From DATCMU01 sp036563245 (GTDB taxonomy: Bacteria > Pseudomonadota > Alphaproteobacteria > Rhizobiales > Devosiaceae), in NCBI GenBank assembly GCA_036563245.1, contig DATCMU010000042.1:1-64000 (forward strand): a DNA stretch of 64,000 nucleotides, in the 5' to 3' direction. This document shows, piece by piece, positions 8,068-16,263 of this stretch; the stretch's first letter is position 1, and every line of letters begins with the position of its first letter. Made by a program: the position numbers and the translations under genes. Under the pieces are notes generated by a model. The model had not been told where the DNA came from. It was given only the letters and a program-made list of their open reading frames with translations, and made no database searches.

Positions 8068-8628
8068 TCAGGCCGTGGCCTGGTCCGCCACGCTGCTTGC
8101 TGCCCGCCAGAACGGCAAGGCCGCTGGCACGGCGAGGACGAGCGCGATGAGCAGCATCGCAATGCAGCCCGGCCATTCGGGCTTGGTGGTCATGATCAGG
8201 ATGACAGCGAGCAACACGGTCTTGGTGCCCATCTTGGCGGTCCAGGCGACGGGGTCGCGCTGCAGCCTGCGGGCCCTGGCCGTCAACCCGTAGGTCGCCA
8301 GTTCGATAGCCAGCATCTTCATGCGGCCACCTTCAACGACAGAGCCAAGCACCGAAATCAGTGCCAGCCCGGCGATGGAAGCCAGGATCCATGGCGTGGT
8401 CCAGGTCCATTGCGTCTGGGTCATGAAGGCGCCCGTGCCAAGAAGGCCGAGCGTTGCCAGCGGAAAGGCCTTCACCAGCGATCTGATGCGGCCGAGGGTC
8501 CCAAGGATTTCGGACGCATCGGTGGCGGCCCGGATGCGCAAGGCACAATCGAAGGCAAGGGCGGTGGCGGCCACGGAAATCAGCAGTGACAGCAGGTGCA
8601 CGTACAGTGCAATGGAATAGGCGTTCAT
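8068..8628 (-). CDS. small integral membrane protein (DUF2269-like)
   Basis: A 186-residue protein with about five hydrophobic segments: residues 1-22, then around 55-75, 80-105, 140-155 and 155-180. The pattern resembles DUF2269-type inner-membrane proteins of unknown function, but I would not insist on the family. The start at 8628 (MNAYSIALYVH) is chosen because GGGGAG lies eight bases before it, while the ATG at 8634 is too close to that site. It is divergent from a TetR regulator, which is probably its repressor. Confidence 0.7.
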   Translation of the reverse strand: MNAYSIALYVHLLSLLISVAATALAFDCALRIRAATDASEILGTLGRIRSLVKAFPLATLGLLGTGAFMTQTQWTWTTPWILASIAGLALISVLGSVVEGGRMKMLAIELATYGLTARARRLQRDPVAWTAKMGTKTVLLAVILIMTTKPEWPGCIAMLLIALVLAVPAALPFWRAASSVADQATA

Positions 8629-8711
8629 GGTCATGTCTCCCCGGATTGGAATTTTCGGCGTCATGCGTATACTGGAACGACACTAAATTCAATATAGGAA
8701 ACTTTATCGAA

Positions 8712-9365
8712 ATGGAGCCACCGAAAACGCGCCCCTATCGTTCGCGGCGACGCCAGGAGAACGCCGAGGAAACGCGGCGCCGCATTCTCAGGAGCGCGCG
8801 CAAGCTCATCGTGACGAGAGGGTTTGGCGGCACCACCGTGGATGCCATCGCCAAGGGGGCGGGGGTCGCAGTGCAGACGGTTTATGCAGTGTTCGGCTCC
8901 AAGCACGGCATCCTGATCGAACTGCACGACCATCTGGCCTATGAGGCCGACTACGACGCGCTGAATGCAGCGCTCGCAGCTGCGGAAGGCAATCCGCGCC
9001 AGCAGCTTCGCGAGCGCATCGCCTTCAACATGCGGTACTATTCACGGGGCGCGGACCTGATCGAGGCCGCCCGTTCTGCCTCGGGTGTCGACAAGGGCCT
9101 TGCGGAGTTGTGGAAACGCGGCGAGGACCGGCGGTATGCGCGCTACATGGCGCTCGTGCAGAAATGGGCTGACGACGGCGATCTTCGCCCCGGTGCCGAT
9201 GTCTCCAGCGCAACCGACATGTGGTGGGCACTGGCCAGCCCCGACCTTTATCGCCTGTTCGTGGTCGAACGTGGCTGGCCCGAAGAGCGTTTCGCGCAAT
9301 ACCTGTTCACGACGATGGAGCAGGAATTGTTCGGGAGAGAATCCGGCGACCTTCAGGCCGGCTGA
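8712..9365 (+). CDS. TetR-family transcriptional regulator
   Basis: A 217-residue regulator. Residues ~15-65 form the TetR helix-turn-helix: ETRRRILRSARKLI, then GGTTVDAIAKGAGVAVQTVY and FGSKHGIL. The C-terminal domain, which would bind an unknown effector, is not recognisable. The frame is open upstream, but the ATG at 8712 begins the region with family-like character (MEPPKTRPYRSRRRQ). The 83-base AT-rich gap to the divergent membrane-protein gene is where its operator should lie. Control of that gene is inferred from arrangement only. Confidence 0.85.
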   Translation: MEPPKTRPYRSRRRQENAEETRRRILRSARKLIVTRGFGGTTVDAIAKGAGVAVQTVYAVFGSKHGILIELHDHLAYEADYDALNAALAAAEGNPRQQLRERIAFNMRYYSRGADLIEAARSASGVDKGLAELWKRGEDRRYARYMALVQKWADDGDLRPGADVSSATDMWWALASPDLYRLFVVERGWPEERFAQYLFTTMEQELFGRESGDLQAG

Positions 9366-9714
9366 CCCGGGTTGGTTGGCCAGATTGCCGTACCAGCCCG
9401 AAAATGGGCGGAAACCGGCTCTTATCGGGAGACAAACGGTTTCCGCCCCAGTCGGTTAGGACCGCCATGTTGCATGCCCGTCGGGGCAGCCAGGGCGAAC
9501 TCCGCGCCGTGGGCGCAAGGCGGGACGAAAAGGCAGTGGGGTCACCTGGCGTCACTCCCGGCGACCCGGACCTTTTGCGCCGCGCTTCCACCAATGGCGC
9601 GAAGGATTATCGGTTACCCATCAATTGTTGCAGGATTGTTTGAGAACCGGTGATTGTGCCCGGGGCCCACCCCCTCTAGGGTAGTGGCCGGACGGCGCCG
9701 GGAGGGGCAAGGGT
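9366..9714. other. 349-bp intergenic region with two long hairpins
   Basis: No convincing gene. Two inverted repeats stand out: GGGCGGAAACCG at 9406-9417 pairs perfectly with 9437-9448 across a 19-base loop, and an imperfect hairpin spans 9528-9576 with arms starting AAAAGG and ending CCTTTT. The second is flanked symmetrically enough to act as a terminator in either direction. The last 30 bases hold the ribosome-binding site of the next gene. Confidence 0.6.
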
Positions 9715-11313
9715 TTGGCAGAAACCGTCAGATATCGTGACGCGATTTTCGACACCGATTTCAAGTTCGCCACCCTGGCCAGTGGGCAGGTTGTCAAATT
9801 CACCCGCACCGAACGCGCGGTCCTTGGGCTCCTGACCCAGCGGGCCGGGCAGGTGGTCAGCCGGGATCAGCTTCTCGATGCGGCGAGCGGCATCGGATCC
9901 GACGCGCGGGACCGCAATATAGATTTCCAGATCAACCGCCTTCGCCGCAAGCTTGGCGATTCCGCGAAGGCCCCCCAGTTCATCGCGACGCGCTATGGGG
10001 AAGGTTATGTGTGGGTCGGGCGGCATTCGACCGATCTGTCGCCGGCCGCCGGCGCATTCATGGTGGTGGGGCCTGTGCGCGGTCTTGCCGAAGCCGGCGC
10101 GCGCGGGAGCGAGAGCGCCGCGCGCATCGCGGCGGTGCTGGACAGGATGACCGTTCCGCGACGCCGCGTGGTGTTCGATCCGGATTGTCCGCCCGCCACT
10201 GACTTTGTCGGACCGAAACCCGCGGCGGCGTTGTCGCTCGATTTTCTCGACATGGGGGAGGGGCATGTCGACTGTACGCTGACATTGCGGCGGTTCGATT
10301 CCGACGCCACGATCCGGGTGTTGCGCCTTGCGGCCCTTGACGCATTCGACGAGAGCGAGCTGACCGATCTGGCCGAAACGCTGATCGACGATGTCTGGCG
10401 GTCGCTCAACCACGCTGTCGGCGACGTGCCGGCGCCCGAGGACGAGCCGCTGCCGGTCCGGTTGCATCGCGCTTCGGAAATGATGGCCTCGATCACCGGG
10501 ACGACGGCCTGGCAGGACGCTGAGCGACGCCTGCGCAGCGCGCTGGCGCGCAACCCGATGGATGCCGCCGCCAAGTTGATGCTGGCAACGGTGCTGCGTT
10601 CGAAATATGTGATGGCCGGACCTCAGATCCTTGTTCACGAGGACCCCCGGGAAGAGGACGAGGTGGAGATTTCCGACCTGGTGTCCGCTGCCCTGCCATC
10701 CATTCGCGGCAACGGCATTTTCGCGCTCGAGGCGGCCCGCCTGATCTACCATGCCGACCTGGACGCCTTTCCATTCGCCTATGGGCTGGCCGAACGCGCC
10801 TTTCGTTCGACCACGGCGTTTGCCACGGCCTTTGCCATTTTCGGCGAGTTCCGCATGTGGGACGGCGAGATCGAGGCGGCGCTGGAACTGTATGACCGGG
10901 GGATGGAACTGGCCGAGCCGAATTCGCATTTCCACTATTATCTCGTCGTGCTCAAGTCACAGGCCCTGGTTGCCCTGAACGACCGCGAGAGGGCGGCGAT
11001 AGCTGCCGCGCCCCTGTGCGAGACCGAGGCTGGCCGTCGCTTCTATTCCGTATTGTTTCCATGGCCGGATGGCCACGACATGCAGGCCGCCTTCGATGCC
11101 GCGATGGCGCAAACCAGCCTGGAACAGGCGCGCGCCCGCATATTGACGACCTATTATGTCAGCGGCCGCATGTTCCGCCGTCCCGAGCATCGGCGCAACG
11201 CCATGTCGTTCCAGATCGAGCAATTCGAAAGCCGCATGGGGCCGGACGTGGTGCCCGACGAAGTGCGCAACGATCTGGCGGGACGCTTCCCCAACCGGCG
11301 CATGGCGGTCTGA
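9715..11313 (+). CDS. winged-helix (OmpR/CadC-type) regulator with a large C-terminal domain
   Basis: A 532-residue protein. Residues ~1-100 are an OmpR/PhoB-type winged helix: KFTRTERAVLGLLTQRAGQVVSRDQLL, then the recognition-helix part DRNIDFQINRLRRKLGD and the wing FIATRYGEGYVWVG. There is no receiver domain in front. The rest is alanine-rich and helical, with TPR-like stretches around 350-480 (LEAARLIYHADLDAF, IEAALELYDRGMELAE), similar in plan to regulators of the CadC/HilA kind but with no transmembrane segment that I can see. Translation probably starts at TTG 9715, with GGGAGGGG eight bases ahead. The signal and targets are unknown. Confidence 0.8.
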   Translation: MAETVRYRDAIFDTDFKFATLASGQVVKFTRTERAVLGLLTQRAGQVVSRDQLLDAASGIGSDARDRNIDFQINRLRRKLGDSAKAPQFIATRYGEGYVWVGRHSTDLSPAAGAFMVVGPVRGLAEAGARGSESAARIAAVLDRMTVPRRRVVFDPDCPPATDFVGPKPAAALSLDFLDMGEGHVDCTLTLRRFDSDATIRVLRLAALDAFDESELTDLAETLIDDVWRSLNHAVGDVPAPEDEPLPVRLHRASEMMASITGTTAWQDAERRLRSALARNPMDAAAKLMLATVLRSKYVMAGPQILVHEDPREEDEVEISDLVSAALPSIRGNGIFALEAARLIYHADLDAFPFAYGLAERAFRSTTAFATAFAIFGEFRMWDGEIEAALELYDRGMELAEPNSHFHYYLVVLKSQALVALNDRERAAIAAAPLCETEAGRRFYSVLFPWPDGHDMQAAFDAAMAQTSLEQARARILTTYYVSGRMFRRPEHRRNAMSFQIEQFESRMGPDVVPDEVRNDLAGRFPNRRMAV

Positions 11314-11385
11314 TCGCGCTGGTGGCTTCAAGCGCGCCACGTTTTGGGGCATTCTCGCGCTCGACGTGTAACGGGGGAACGCGCG

Positions 11386-11733
11386 GTGCTCGAAACGATC
11401 AGGCATGGCAATCTCGCTCTGGCCTTTGCGCTTGAACTTGCCGCGGTTGCCGCGTTCGGCTGGTGGGCGTACAGCCTGTTGCAGGGCGGGGTCATGCGCT
11501 GGATGCTGGCGCTGGCGGCCGCGGGCATCGCGGTGGGCCTTTGGGGATGGCTTGCCGCCCCCCGATCGACCTCCCGGCTCGAATTGCCCTGGCTGGCGCT
11601 GTTCAAGATCGCGTTCTTCGCGCTGGCGGCGCTGTCGCTTGCCGGTGCCGGTCATCCAAGGCTGGCCGCCCTGCTGGGCGGGTTCGCGGCGACGCAACTG
11701 GCGCTGTCCGGCCTGGTGTTCAACGACCTCTAG
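11386..11733 (+). CDS. small membrane protein, DUF2568/YrdB-like
   Basis: A 115-residue protein with four predicted membrane segments (starting LALAFALELAAVAAFGWWAY, then MRWMLALAAAGIAVGLWGWL, LALFKIAFFALAALSLAG and LLGGFAATQLALSGLVF). This spacing and the LELAA...G-WW start resemble DUF2568 (YrdB) proteins of unknown function. I take the GTG at 11386 as start because GGGGGAAC lies seven bases upstream. It follows the winged-helix regulator by about 70 bases on the same strand. Confidence 0.65.
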   Translation: MLETIRHGNLALAFALELAAVAAFGWWAYSLLQGGVMRWMLALAAAGIAVGLWGWLAAPRSTSRLELPWLALFKIAFFALAALSLAGAGHPRLAALLGGFAATQLALSGLVFNDL

Positions 11734-11739
11734 GCGAGC

Positions 11740-11946
11740 TCAGCCCCGGCGGCGCCCCCAGCCGATATGCGCCCATACGCGTTCGTGGAGCACGAAGAAC
11801 AAGAAGCTGACAGCGGCCGCCGAAAGCGCAAGCCCACCGGAAGTGGCGAGATTGCCGGTTGCGACATAGGCAAGGCCGGTCATGGTTGCGAGGCCCAGAA
11901 TTTGCCAGGTGACAGCCTTCACCACGCTGCGAAGCGGTTGTTCCAT
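11740..11946 (-). CDS. DUF2061 family small membrane protein
   Basis: A 68-residue protein beginning MEQPLRSVVKAVTWQILG, a typical DUF2061 opening, followed by two membrane segments (LATMTGLAYVATG and LALSAAAVSFLFFVLHERVW) and the short C-terminal tail with HERVW. The frame extends upstream to 11997, but the family N-terminus starts at 11946. Function is unknown. It converges with the DUF2568-like gene, their stops seven bases apart. Confidence 0.75.
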   Translation of the reverse strand: MEQPLRSVVKAVTWQILGLATMTGLAYVATGNLATSGGLALSAAAVSFLFFVLHERVWAHIGWGRRRG

Positions 11947-12067
11947 TCTTGCAATGCCTTGAAATTCGTCAGGAATTCTCAAAACCACTGATGTCACCGG
12001 TCAGGCGCCCGGGCAAGCTGATTGTCGTGACGGTTGTTCACGCCATGAAACTGAATTCAGCGTTTGT

Positions 12068-12098
12068 TGATAAATATCACGCAAATCTGTATTTATCA
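12068..12098. promoter_or_regulatory. inverted-repeat operator over the start of the Xre regulator gene
   Basis: TGATAAATA at 12068-12076 and TATTTATCA at 12090-12098 form a perfect 9-bp inverted repeat with a 13-base spacer. It ends four bases before the ATG of the Xre-type regulator, so a bound dimer would block its transcription or translation. Autoregulation is inferred. Confidence 0.65.
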
Positions 12099-12102
12099 CA
12101 AA

Positions 12103-12951
12103 ATGGACAAGCGACAGCGCGCGGAATTGTTTCGCCAGCGCCTGCTCGAGGCGCTGAAACGACAGGGATGGTCGCAGACGACGCTTGCGCGGCAGGCTGA
12201 TCTGGATCGCTCCACGATCTCGCAATTGCTCGGTTCGGACGTGCCGCGTCTGCCGAACGGGCAGGCGCTGGGGCAGATCGGGGCGGCGCTGCAGGTGTCG
12301 TGCGACTGGCTGCTCGGCCTGAGCAACCAGCGGGGCGCCGCGAGCGAAATCCTCGAACAGGCCGTGCAGATGACCGAGGCAGCGCAGCATCCGGTCGATA
12401 CGCAGGTGCTGGGATGGGCCGCGGAAGCGGCGGGTTCGAAGACCCGGCATGTGCCGGCGGGGATGCCCGACATCTTCAAGACCGACGACGTGCTGACCTT
12501 TGAATATGCGGATGCGGTCCGGCGCACGCCGACGCAGGCGATCCGGGATGCCGAGGCGCAGATGGCCCTGCTGCGGCGGCCCGAGACCGATATGGAAATC
12601 GCGGTGCCGATGCAGGTTTTCGAGAGCTTCGCGCTTGGCCAGGCGCAGTGGCACGGACTGGGCGCGGCGGTGCGGCGCAGGCAATTGCAGCAGATGGCGT
12701 CGCAGCTGAGCGAACTCTATCCCTCGGCGCGGCTTTGCGCCTTCGACCTGCGCCAAAGATATTCCGTGCCCTTCACCGTCTACGGGCAGCAAAGGGTGGC
12801 GATCTATATCGGGCAGCGCTATCTCGCCTTCACCGCCACGCGCTACGTTCATCTCATGGCCAGGCATTTCGACGATCTGGTGCGCGCGGCGCGGGTGCAT
12901 GGCCACGAAATGCCGGACTGGATCTCCGAACTGGCGCGACGGGTACGCTGA
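12103..12951 (+). CDS. Xre-family helix-turn-helix regulator with an unknown C-terminal domain
   Basis: A 282-residue protein. Residues ~5-70 are a Cro/C1-type helix-turn-helix: LLEALKRQGWSQTTLARQADLDRSTISQLL, then RLPNGQALGQIGAALQVSCDWLLGL. The remaining ~200 residues are not recognised; an IYIGQRYLAFTATRYVHLMARHFD-like stretch near 235-260 suggests a folded sensory domain. There is no Shine-Dalgarno sequence before ATG 12103, so translation may be nearly leaderless. A perfect inverted repeat overlaps the promoter region and suggests self-control. No toxin partner is adjacent. Confidence 0.78.
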   Translation: MDKRQRAELFRQRLLEALKRQGWSQTTLARQADLDRSTISQLLGSDVPRLPNGQALGQIGAALQVSCDWLLGLSNQRGAASEILEQAVQMTEAAQHPVDTQVLGWAAEAAGSKTRHVPAGMPDIFKTDDVLTFEYADAVRRTPTQAIRDAEAQMALLRRPETDMEIAVPMQVFESFALGQAQWHGLGAAVRRRQLQQMASQLSELYPSARLCAFDLRQRYSVPFTVYGQQRVAIYIGQRYLAFTATRYVHLMARHFDDLVRAARVHGHEMPDWISELARRVR

Positions 12952-12961
12952 TGCCCTTGCC

Positions 12962-13495
12962 CTAGGCCCGGGACGCGGACCCGGATGACGCGGGTTCGGC
13001 CGGTACTTCGCCCTCGTATATGACGGCGTAATAATCGTGCCTGGGCACTTCCGACAACGCGGTCTTGACCAGGTTCGGGCGGCAGGTGCCCGGGTAATCC
13101 CACAGGATGCAACTCGCCTTGATGGTGATCGTATAGGTCTTTCCGCCGTGCGAAACGCCCGGATATTCGAAGCGCTGCTCGAGGGATCCGGGACGGATGG
13201 TCGGCGAGTAGGGCGCGTCCATGTGGCAGGTGCAACCGTCCGCACAGGTATTCCGGTCGGTGAAATACACGTAGTCGGGAACGCCTTCAGGCTTGGCAAA
13301 CCTGGTGCCGCGCGCCGGATCGTAGCCGCACCCCACCATCCTCGAGCGCCAGCTTTCCGACTGCTCGAGCGCGACCCTTGCCTGTTCGCCGCTCAGCGCC
13401 GGGCCGCCGTCAGTCGGTTCGGCCGCGACAACCTCATAGTGGCTGAAGAAGTACTTGGTGATTGTGCAGGACTTGCCGTTGCAGGCTGACATCAT
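12962..13495 (-). CDS. cysteine-containing hypothetical protein
   Basis: A 177-residue protein that I do not recognise. It has no signal peptide or membrane segment. Eleven or so cysteines are present, clustered as ACNGKSC near the N-terminus, NTCADGCTCHMD in the middle and SCILWDYPGTC further on, which could bind metal or form disulfides. AAGGAG lies five bases before ATG 13495 and eight before ATG 13492; either may be used. It converges with the Xre regulator. Confidence 0.6.
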   Translation of the reverse strand: MMSACNGKSCTITKYFFSHYEVVAAEPTDGGPALSGEQARVALEQSESWRSRMVGCGYDPARGTRFAKPEGVPDYVYFTDRNTCADGCTCHMDAPYSPTIRPGSLEQRFEYPGVSHGGKTYTITIKASCILWDYPGTCRPNLVKTALSEVPRHDYYAVIYEGEVPAEPASSGSASRA

Positions 13496-13733
13496 CGTCA
13501 CTCCTTGCTGGCGCGCCGGCATCTGGTGTTCGCGTAGTCCGAGATCCACTCCCGAGCGCGCTGGTGGGTTCAACCCGTAGATCCAGATCGTTCTTGAATG
13601 GAAGTGCAAGACGATCATGAACAGGCAAGTCTAGCGACAACAATCGTCATGTCAAAATTTGAGATGATCCAATCGTTCGTTGTCGTTTAGACGTCGAGAA
13701 TCCGGTGAGATACATTTGATTGAACTCGCAGGC

Positions 13734-13767
13734 AAAAAAACAGCCGGTACCCGAAGGTAACCGGCTG
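13734..13767 (-). terminator. intrinsic terminator after the DoxX gene
   Basis: On the minus strand a stem built from AGCCGGT and ACCGGCT (13741-13767) is followed directly by seven T residues (13734-13740). It lies 50 bases after the DoxX gene stop. Confidence 0.85.
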
Positions 13768-13816
13768 CCAGGTAAAGGGCCGCCCCGGCGTCGCGGCGGA
13801 CCCCAATTGTCGGGCA

Positions 13817-14302
13817 TCAGGCGACGGTCCAGCCCACGAAGCCGTTGTTTTCCGCCACCTTCTGGTGAGACGCCCATTCGTCGAGCCCCCAGACATGTCC
13901 GGCGCGCTTGACGATGAGCAGGCCCAGCACCAGCGCGTAGACGACGTGACTATCCACCAGCAGGTTGTTGGTGTCGGAGATGAAGGGGAAGTCCATATGC
14001 GCCATCCAGTACAGGAACATGAGCGCGATGCCGAACATGGAGCTCAACCGCACCGCCAGCCCGAGCAGGAGCGACAGGCCGATCAGCAGGTGGCCGTACT
14101 CGACCAGGAAGCTGACGACCGGGCCGATGACGGGGCCGGTGAACAGTTCGAAGAAACCATGGAAGGTCTTGGTATGGACGAGAAAACCGGTGGCGCTCCA
14201 ACCGGGCACAAGAACCTGATGCGATGCCGCGTAGAGGAATGTCCAGGCCATCGCCATACGCAACAGAAACACCAGAGTACGCTCTGAACGTGAGTCGGTC
14301 AT
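13817..14302 (-). CDS. DoxX family membrane protein
   Basis: A 161-residue inner-membrane protein of the DoxX family with four membrane segments: LRMAMAWTFLYAASHQ, the segment around PVIGPVVSFLVEYGHLLIGL, LLGLAVRLSSMFGIALMFLYW, and DSHVVYALVLGLLIV. DoxX proteins are linked to quinone-coupled redox or thiol homeostasis, but the exact reaction of this one is unknown. ATG 14302 is chosen because GGGAGG lies five bases before it; an upstream ATG at 14326 lacks this. It is a single-gene unit with its own terminator. Confidence 0.8.
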   Translation of the reverse strand: MTDSRSERTLVFLLRMAMAWTFLYAASHQVLVPGWSATGFLVHTKTFHGFFELFTGPVIGPVVSFLVEYGHLLIGLSLLLGLAVRLSSMFGIALMFLYWMAHMDFPFISDTNNLLVDSHVVYALVLGLLIVKRAGHVWGLDEWASHQKVAENNGFVGWTVA

Positions 14303-14838
14303 TTCAACCTCCCGACAAGTATTCATTGCAAAACAAGACTCAAATAGGCCGGTTGAAGGCACCACGCCTTGATGCATGTCAAATGTCGTGCGGGAAGGGC
14401 GGGGCCCAGCGGTTCGGGACGGCCAGCCGCGAAGCGACAAGGCCCAGGCGAAAAATGACGGCCGGGACCAAAATGTGATCCCGGCCGCCCCAGACCGACC
14501 GAACCGCCCCTTCGCCGCGAGCAGGAGGCGCGGGTTTGGTCCGATGGTCCCACCAGGCAGCCACCCTCGGCGAACAGGCACCATTGATGCCCATTCCCCG
14601 GTCCCCAGAGCGTCCGGCATGCCCGGTGTCGATGTGCGCACCGCTGCCGCCTGAGCGTCGCGATGCGCGTACACCACTGGTCTGGCCGCAATCGGCCAAT
14701 CCATTTTCGTGAGCGGACAACGTCGCCCGCTACGATTTGATTATTGCCCGTCTGGGGGCGGCGATCATTGACGCGCGTCAACCATGGAACAGTTTTTGCC
14801 CATGCCGCGCCCAGACCGCCGCGTCCGTTGAATTCCGC
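14303..14838. other. intergenic region without a gene
   Basis: About 535 bases with no coding sequence I can support; the open frames here have no ribosome-binding sites or family character. A nearly perfect hairpin lies at 14460-14487 (CGGCCGGGA paired with TCCCGGCCG around an AT-rich loop), with a weak T-stretch on the minus side, so it may be a terminator. The promoter of the DoxX gene should lie near 14303-14400. Confidence 0.55.
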
Positions 14839-15213
14839 CTAGCGGCGCCGCGGCGGCCGATGATGGTCGTGGTCGTTCAGGATGAACGGCAGCGCGAAAA
14901 GAAACGGCAGGAGCACCAGGGCGTCCGAACTCGGACGTTCGCGGTAATAATAGTCGCGCCAGTTCAGAAGCCGCTGGCTGACCCAGCCGTCGGGACCCGG
15001 ATGCACGACGTAGCACCAGCCGTTGTCGGTGCAGCGACGCACGTCGACCCGTTCTCCGGGGTAGAGCGTGTCAACGACCGGATACCCGATGCCGGGGCCG
15101 GAACGGATGTTGGAGGATACCCGGGCGTCGGCCCAGGCGGCGAAGACGGTATTGGCCGACATCAGGACGGCTATCCCGGCGGTGACCGCTACGCTAAGGG
15201 CTTTGTGTTTCAT
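14839..15213 (-). CDS. secreted bacterial SH3-domain protein
   Basis: A 124-residue exported protein. Residues 1-25 are a signal peptide ending AANTVFA-like at TVFA. Residues ~28-85 form an SH3b (SH3_3) domain with NIRSGPGIGYPVVDTL and GERVDVRRC and DGWVSQRLL. The tail has a hydrophobic stretch (ALVLLPFLFALPFIL) and a histidine/arginine-rich end. SH3b domains of this kind usually bind cell-wall peptides. It is a paralogue of the next gene upstream, which has the same domain after its signal peptide. Confidence 0.82.
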   Translation of the reverse strand: MKHKALSVAVTAGIAVLMSANTVFAAWADARVSSNIRSGPGIGYPVVDTLYPGERVDVRRCTDNGWCYVVHPGPDGWVSQRLLNWRDYYYRERPSSDALVLLPFLFALPFILNDHDHHRPPRRR

Positions 15214-15349
15214 CGGTTCGCTCCTCGCTTGGAGCCGCCTCGGCCCAAACGAGCCTTGTCGGCATGAGCGGGCATGACGGCTGCAATGGCCGGCCAGTCA
15301 ACCACCGGCTTGCTGAACGCAACCTGAACGCGGGCGAGGAGGGAAAGGC

Positions 15350-15376
15350 GGCCGGCCGGGGTGTCCCCGGCCGGCC
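15350..15376 (-). terminator. strong hairpin after the SH3/crystallin-like gene
   Basis: GGCCGGCCGGGG (15350-15361) pairs perfectly over 12 bp with 15365-15376 around a three-base loop, 14 bases after the stop at 15390. The bases after it on the minus strand are C/T-rich and not a clean T-run, so it is terminator-like but may need Rho. Confidence 0.6.
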
Positions 15377-15389
15377 ATGAGGCGCGGAA

Positions 15390-16046
15390 CTAGTAGAGAT
15401 AGATCCGGTAGGACGAAATACGGTTGTTCAAGGGTATGCCGAACGAGGGGACGTTGTAGTCCACGGTGCGGCAATAGCCCCCCAGACCGAAATCGCGGCA
15501 GACCTTGACCCGGGCCCCGCCGAATACGCGGAGCGAGGAGATCCGGTCATTCCAGATGCCGGTGAGGTTGGTCGCGCTCTTGGGCGCGTTGCGGCAGAAG
15601 CTGGCTCCGCCGTAATTGTTCAGGTTGTAGAAGCACACCCGCGGGGTAACGGAAGGCGCGGGCGCGGGTGGAGGCGGATTGCCGGTGCCGAGATATACCG
15701 ATCCTCCACCGCCCAGTGGAATCTGGATGCCAAAGTTGACGGTCGGGCTGCCGCCTTCGCTGCTCGGGGCCGGCTCGCCGGCGACATTGCGCAGGTAGCT
15801 GGCGGACACCCAGCCATCGGGGCCGTCATGGGTGAGATAGCACCAGGTGCCCGACGGCGTGCATTCGGTGACGTCCACGCGTTCGCCATTGTAGAGCGTG
15901 TCCACGACCCCATAGCTGGTGCCCGGGCCGCTGCGCACGTTGACCGCGGCGGTCGCCTCTGCCTCCACCGCAAGGGCGGCGGAAGTCGCCGCCATCAGGC
16001 CGATGGCGGCAAGCGCCGCGCCGACGGCCAACTTGAGACTATTCAT
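15390..16046 (-). CDS. secreted protein with SH3 domain and crystallin/I36-like C-terminus
   Basis: A 218-residue exported protein. The signal peptide ends near residue 26 (SAALA). An SH3b domain follows (NVRSGPGTSYGVVDTLYNGE ... DGWVSASYL, ~residues 30-85), then a proline/glycine-rich linker, then from ~135 a segment with VCFYNLNNYGGASFC, RISSLRVFGGARVKVC and NRISSYRIY. That cysteine-aromatic pattern is like the beta/gamma-crystallin or I36 inhibitor fold. GGGAG precedes ATG 16046. Its SH3 domain closely matches that of the neighbouring downstream gene, pointing to a local duplication followed by a change of C-terminal module. Confidence 0.75.
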   Translation of the reverse strand: MNSLKLAVGAALAAIGLMAATSAALAVEAEATAAVNVRSGPGTSYGVVDTLYNGERVDVTECTPSGTWCYLTHDGPDGWVSASYLRNVAGEPAPSSEGGSPTVNFGIQIPLGGGGSVYLGTGNPPPPAPAPSVTPRVCFYNLNNYGGASFCRNAPKSATNLTGIWNDRISSLRVFGGARVKVCRDFGLGGYCRTVDYNVPSFGIPLNNRISSYRIYLY

Positions 16047-16263
16047 GTCGCACTCCCTCAATTCTTCAATCCGGCTCAATAGATCCGGCCGGTCATTACA
16101 ATCTTACCAAGAAAGTGTCGAAATTTCGCCCTGAAATCGTCCGGGTGACGCCCGCAAACGCGAACTTCTTCGGTGTTTGTTAAGGCAATGCTATCCGCGA
16201 CAACTGCATTGGGGCGAATGACCCTCGATGATTTGCGGTGCGGAGGTACGATGCGCCGCCTGC

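Noticed and set aside
8629..8711. TetR operator in the gap between the membrane-protein and TetR genes
   Set aside because: The AT-rich stretch near 8685-8708 has only an imperfect inverted repeat; not enough to call a site.
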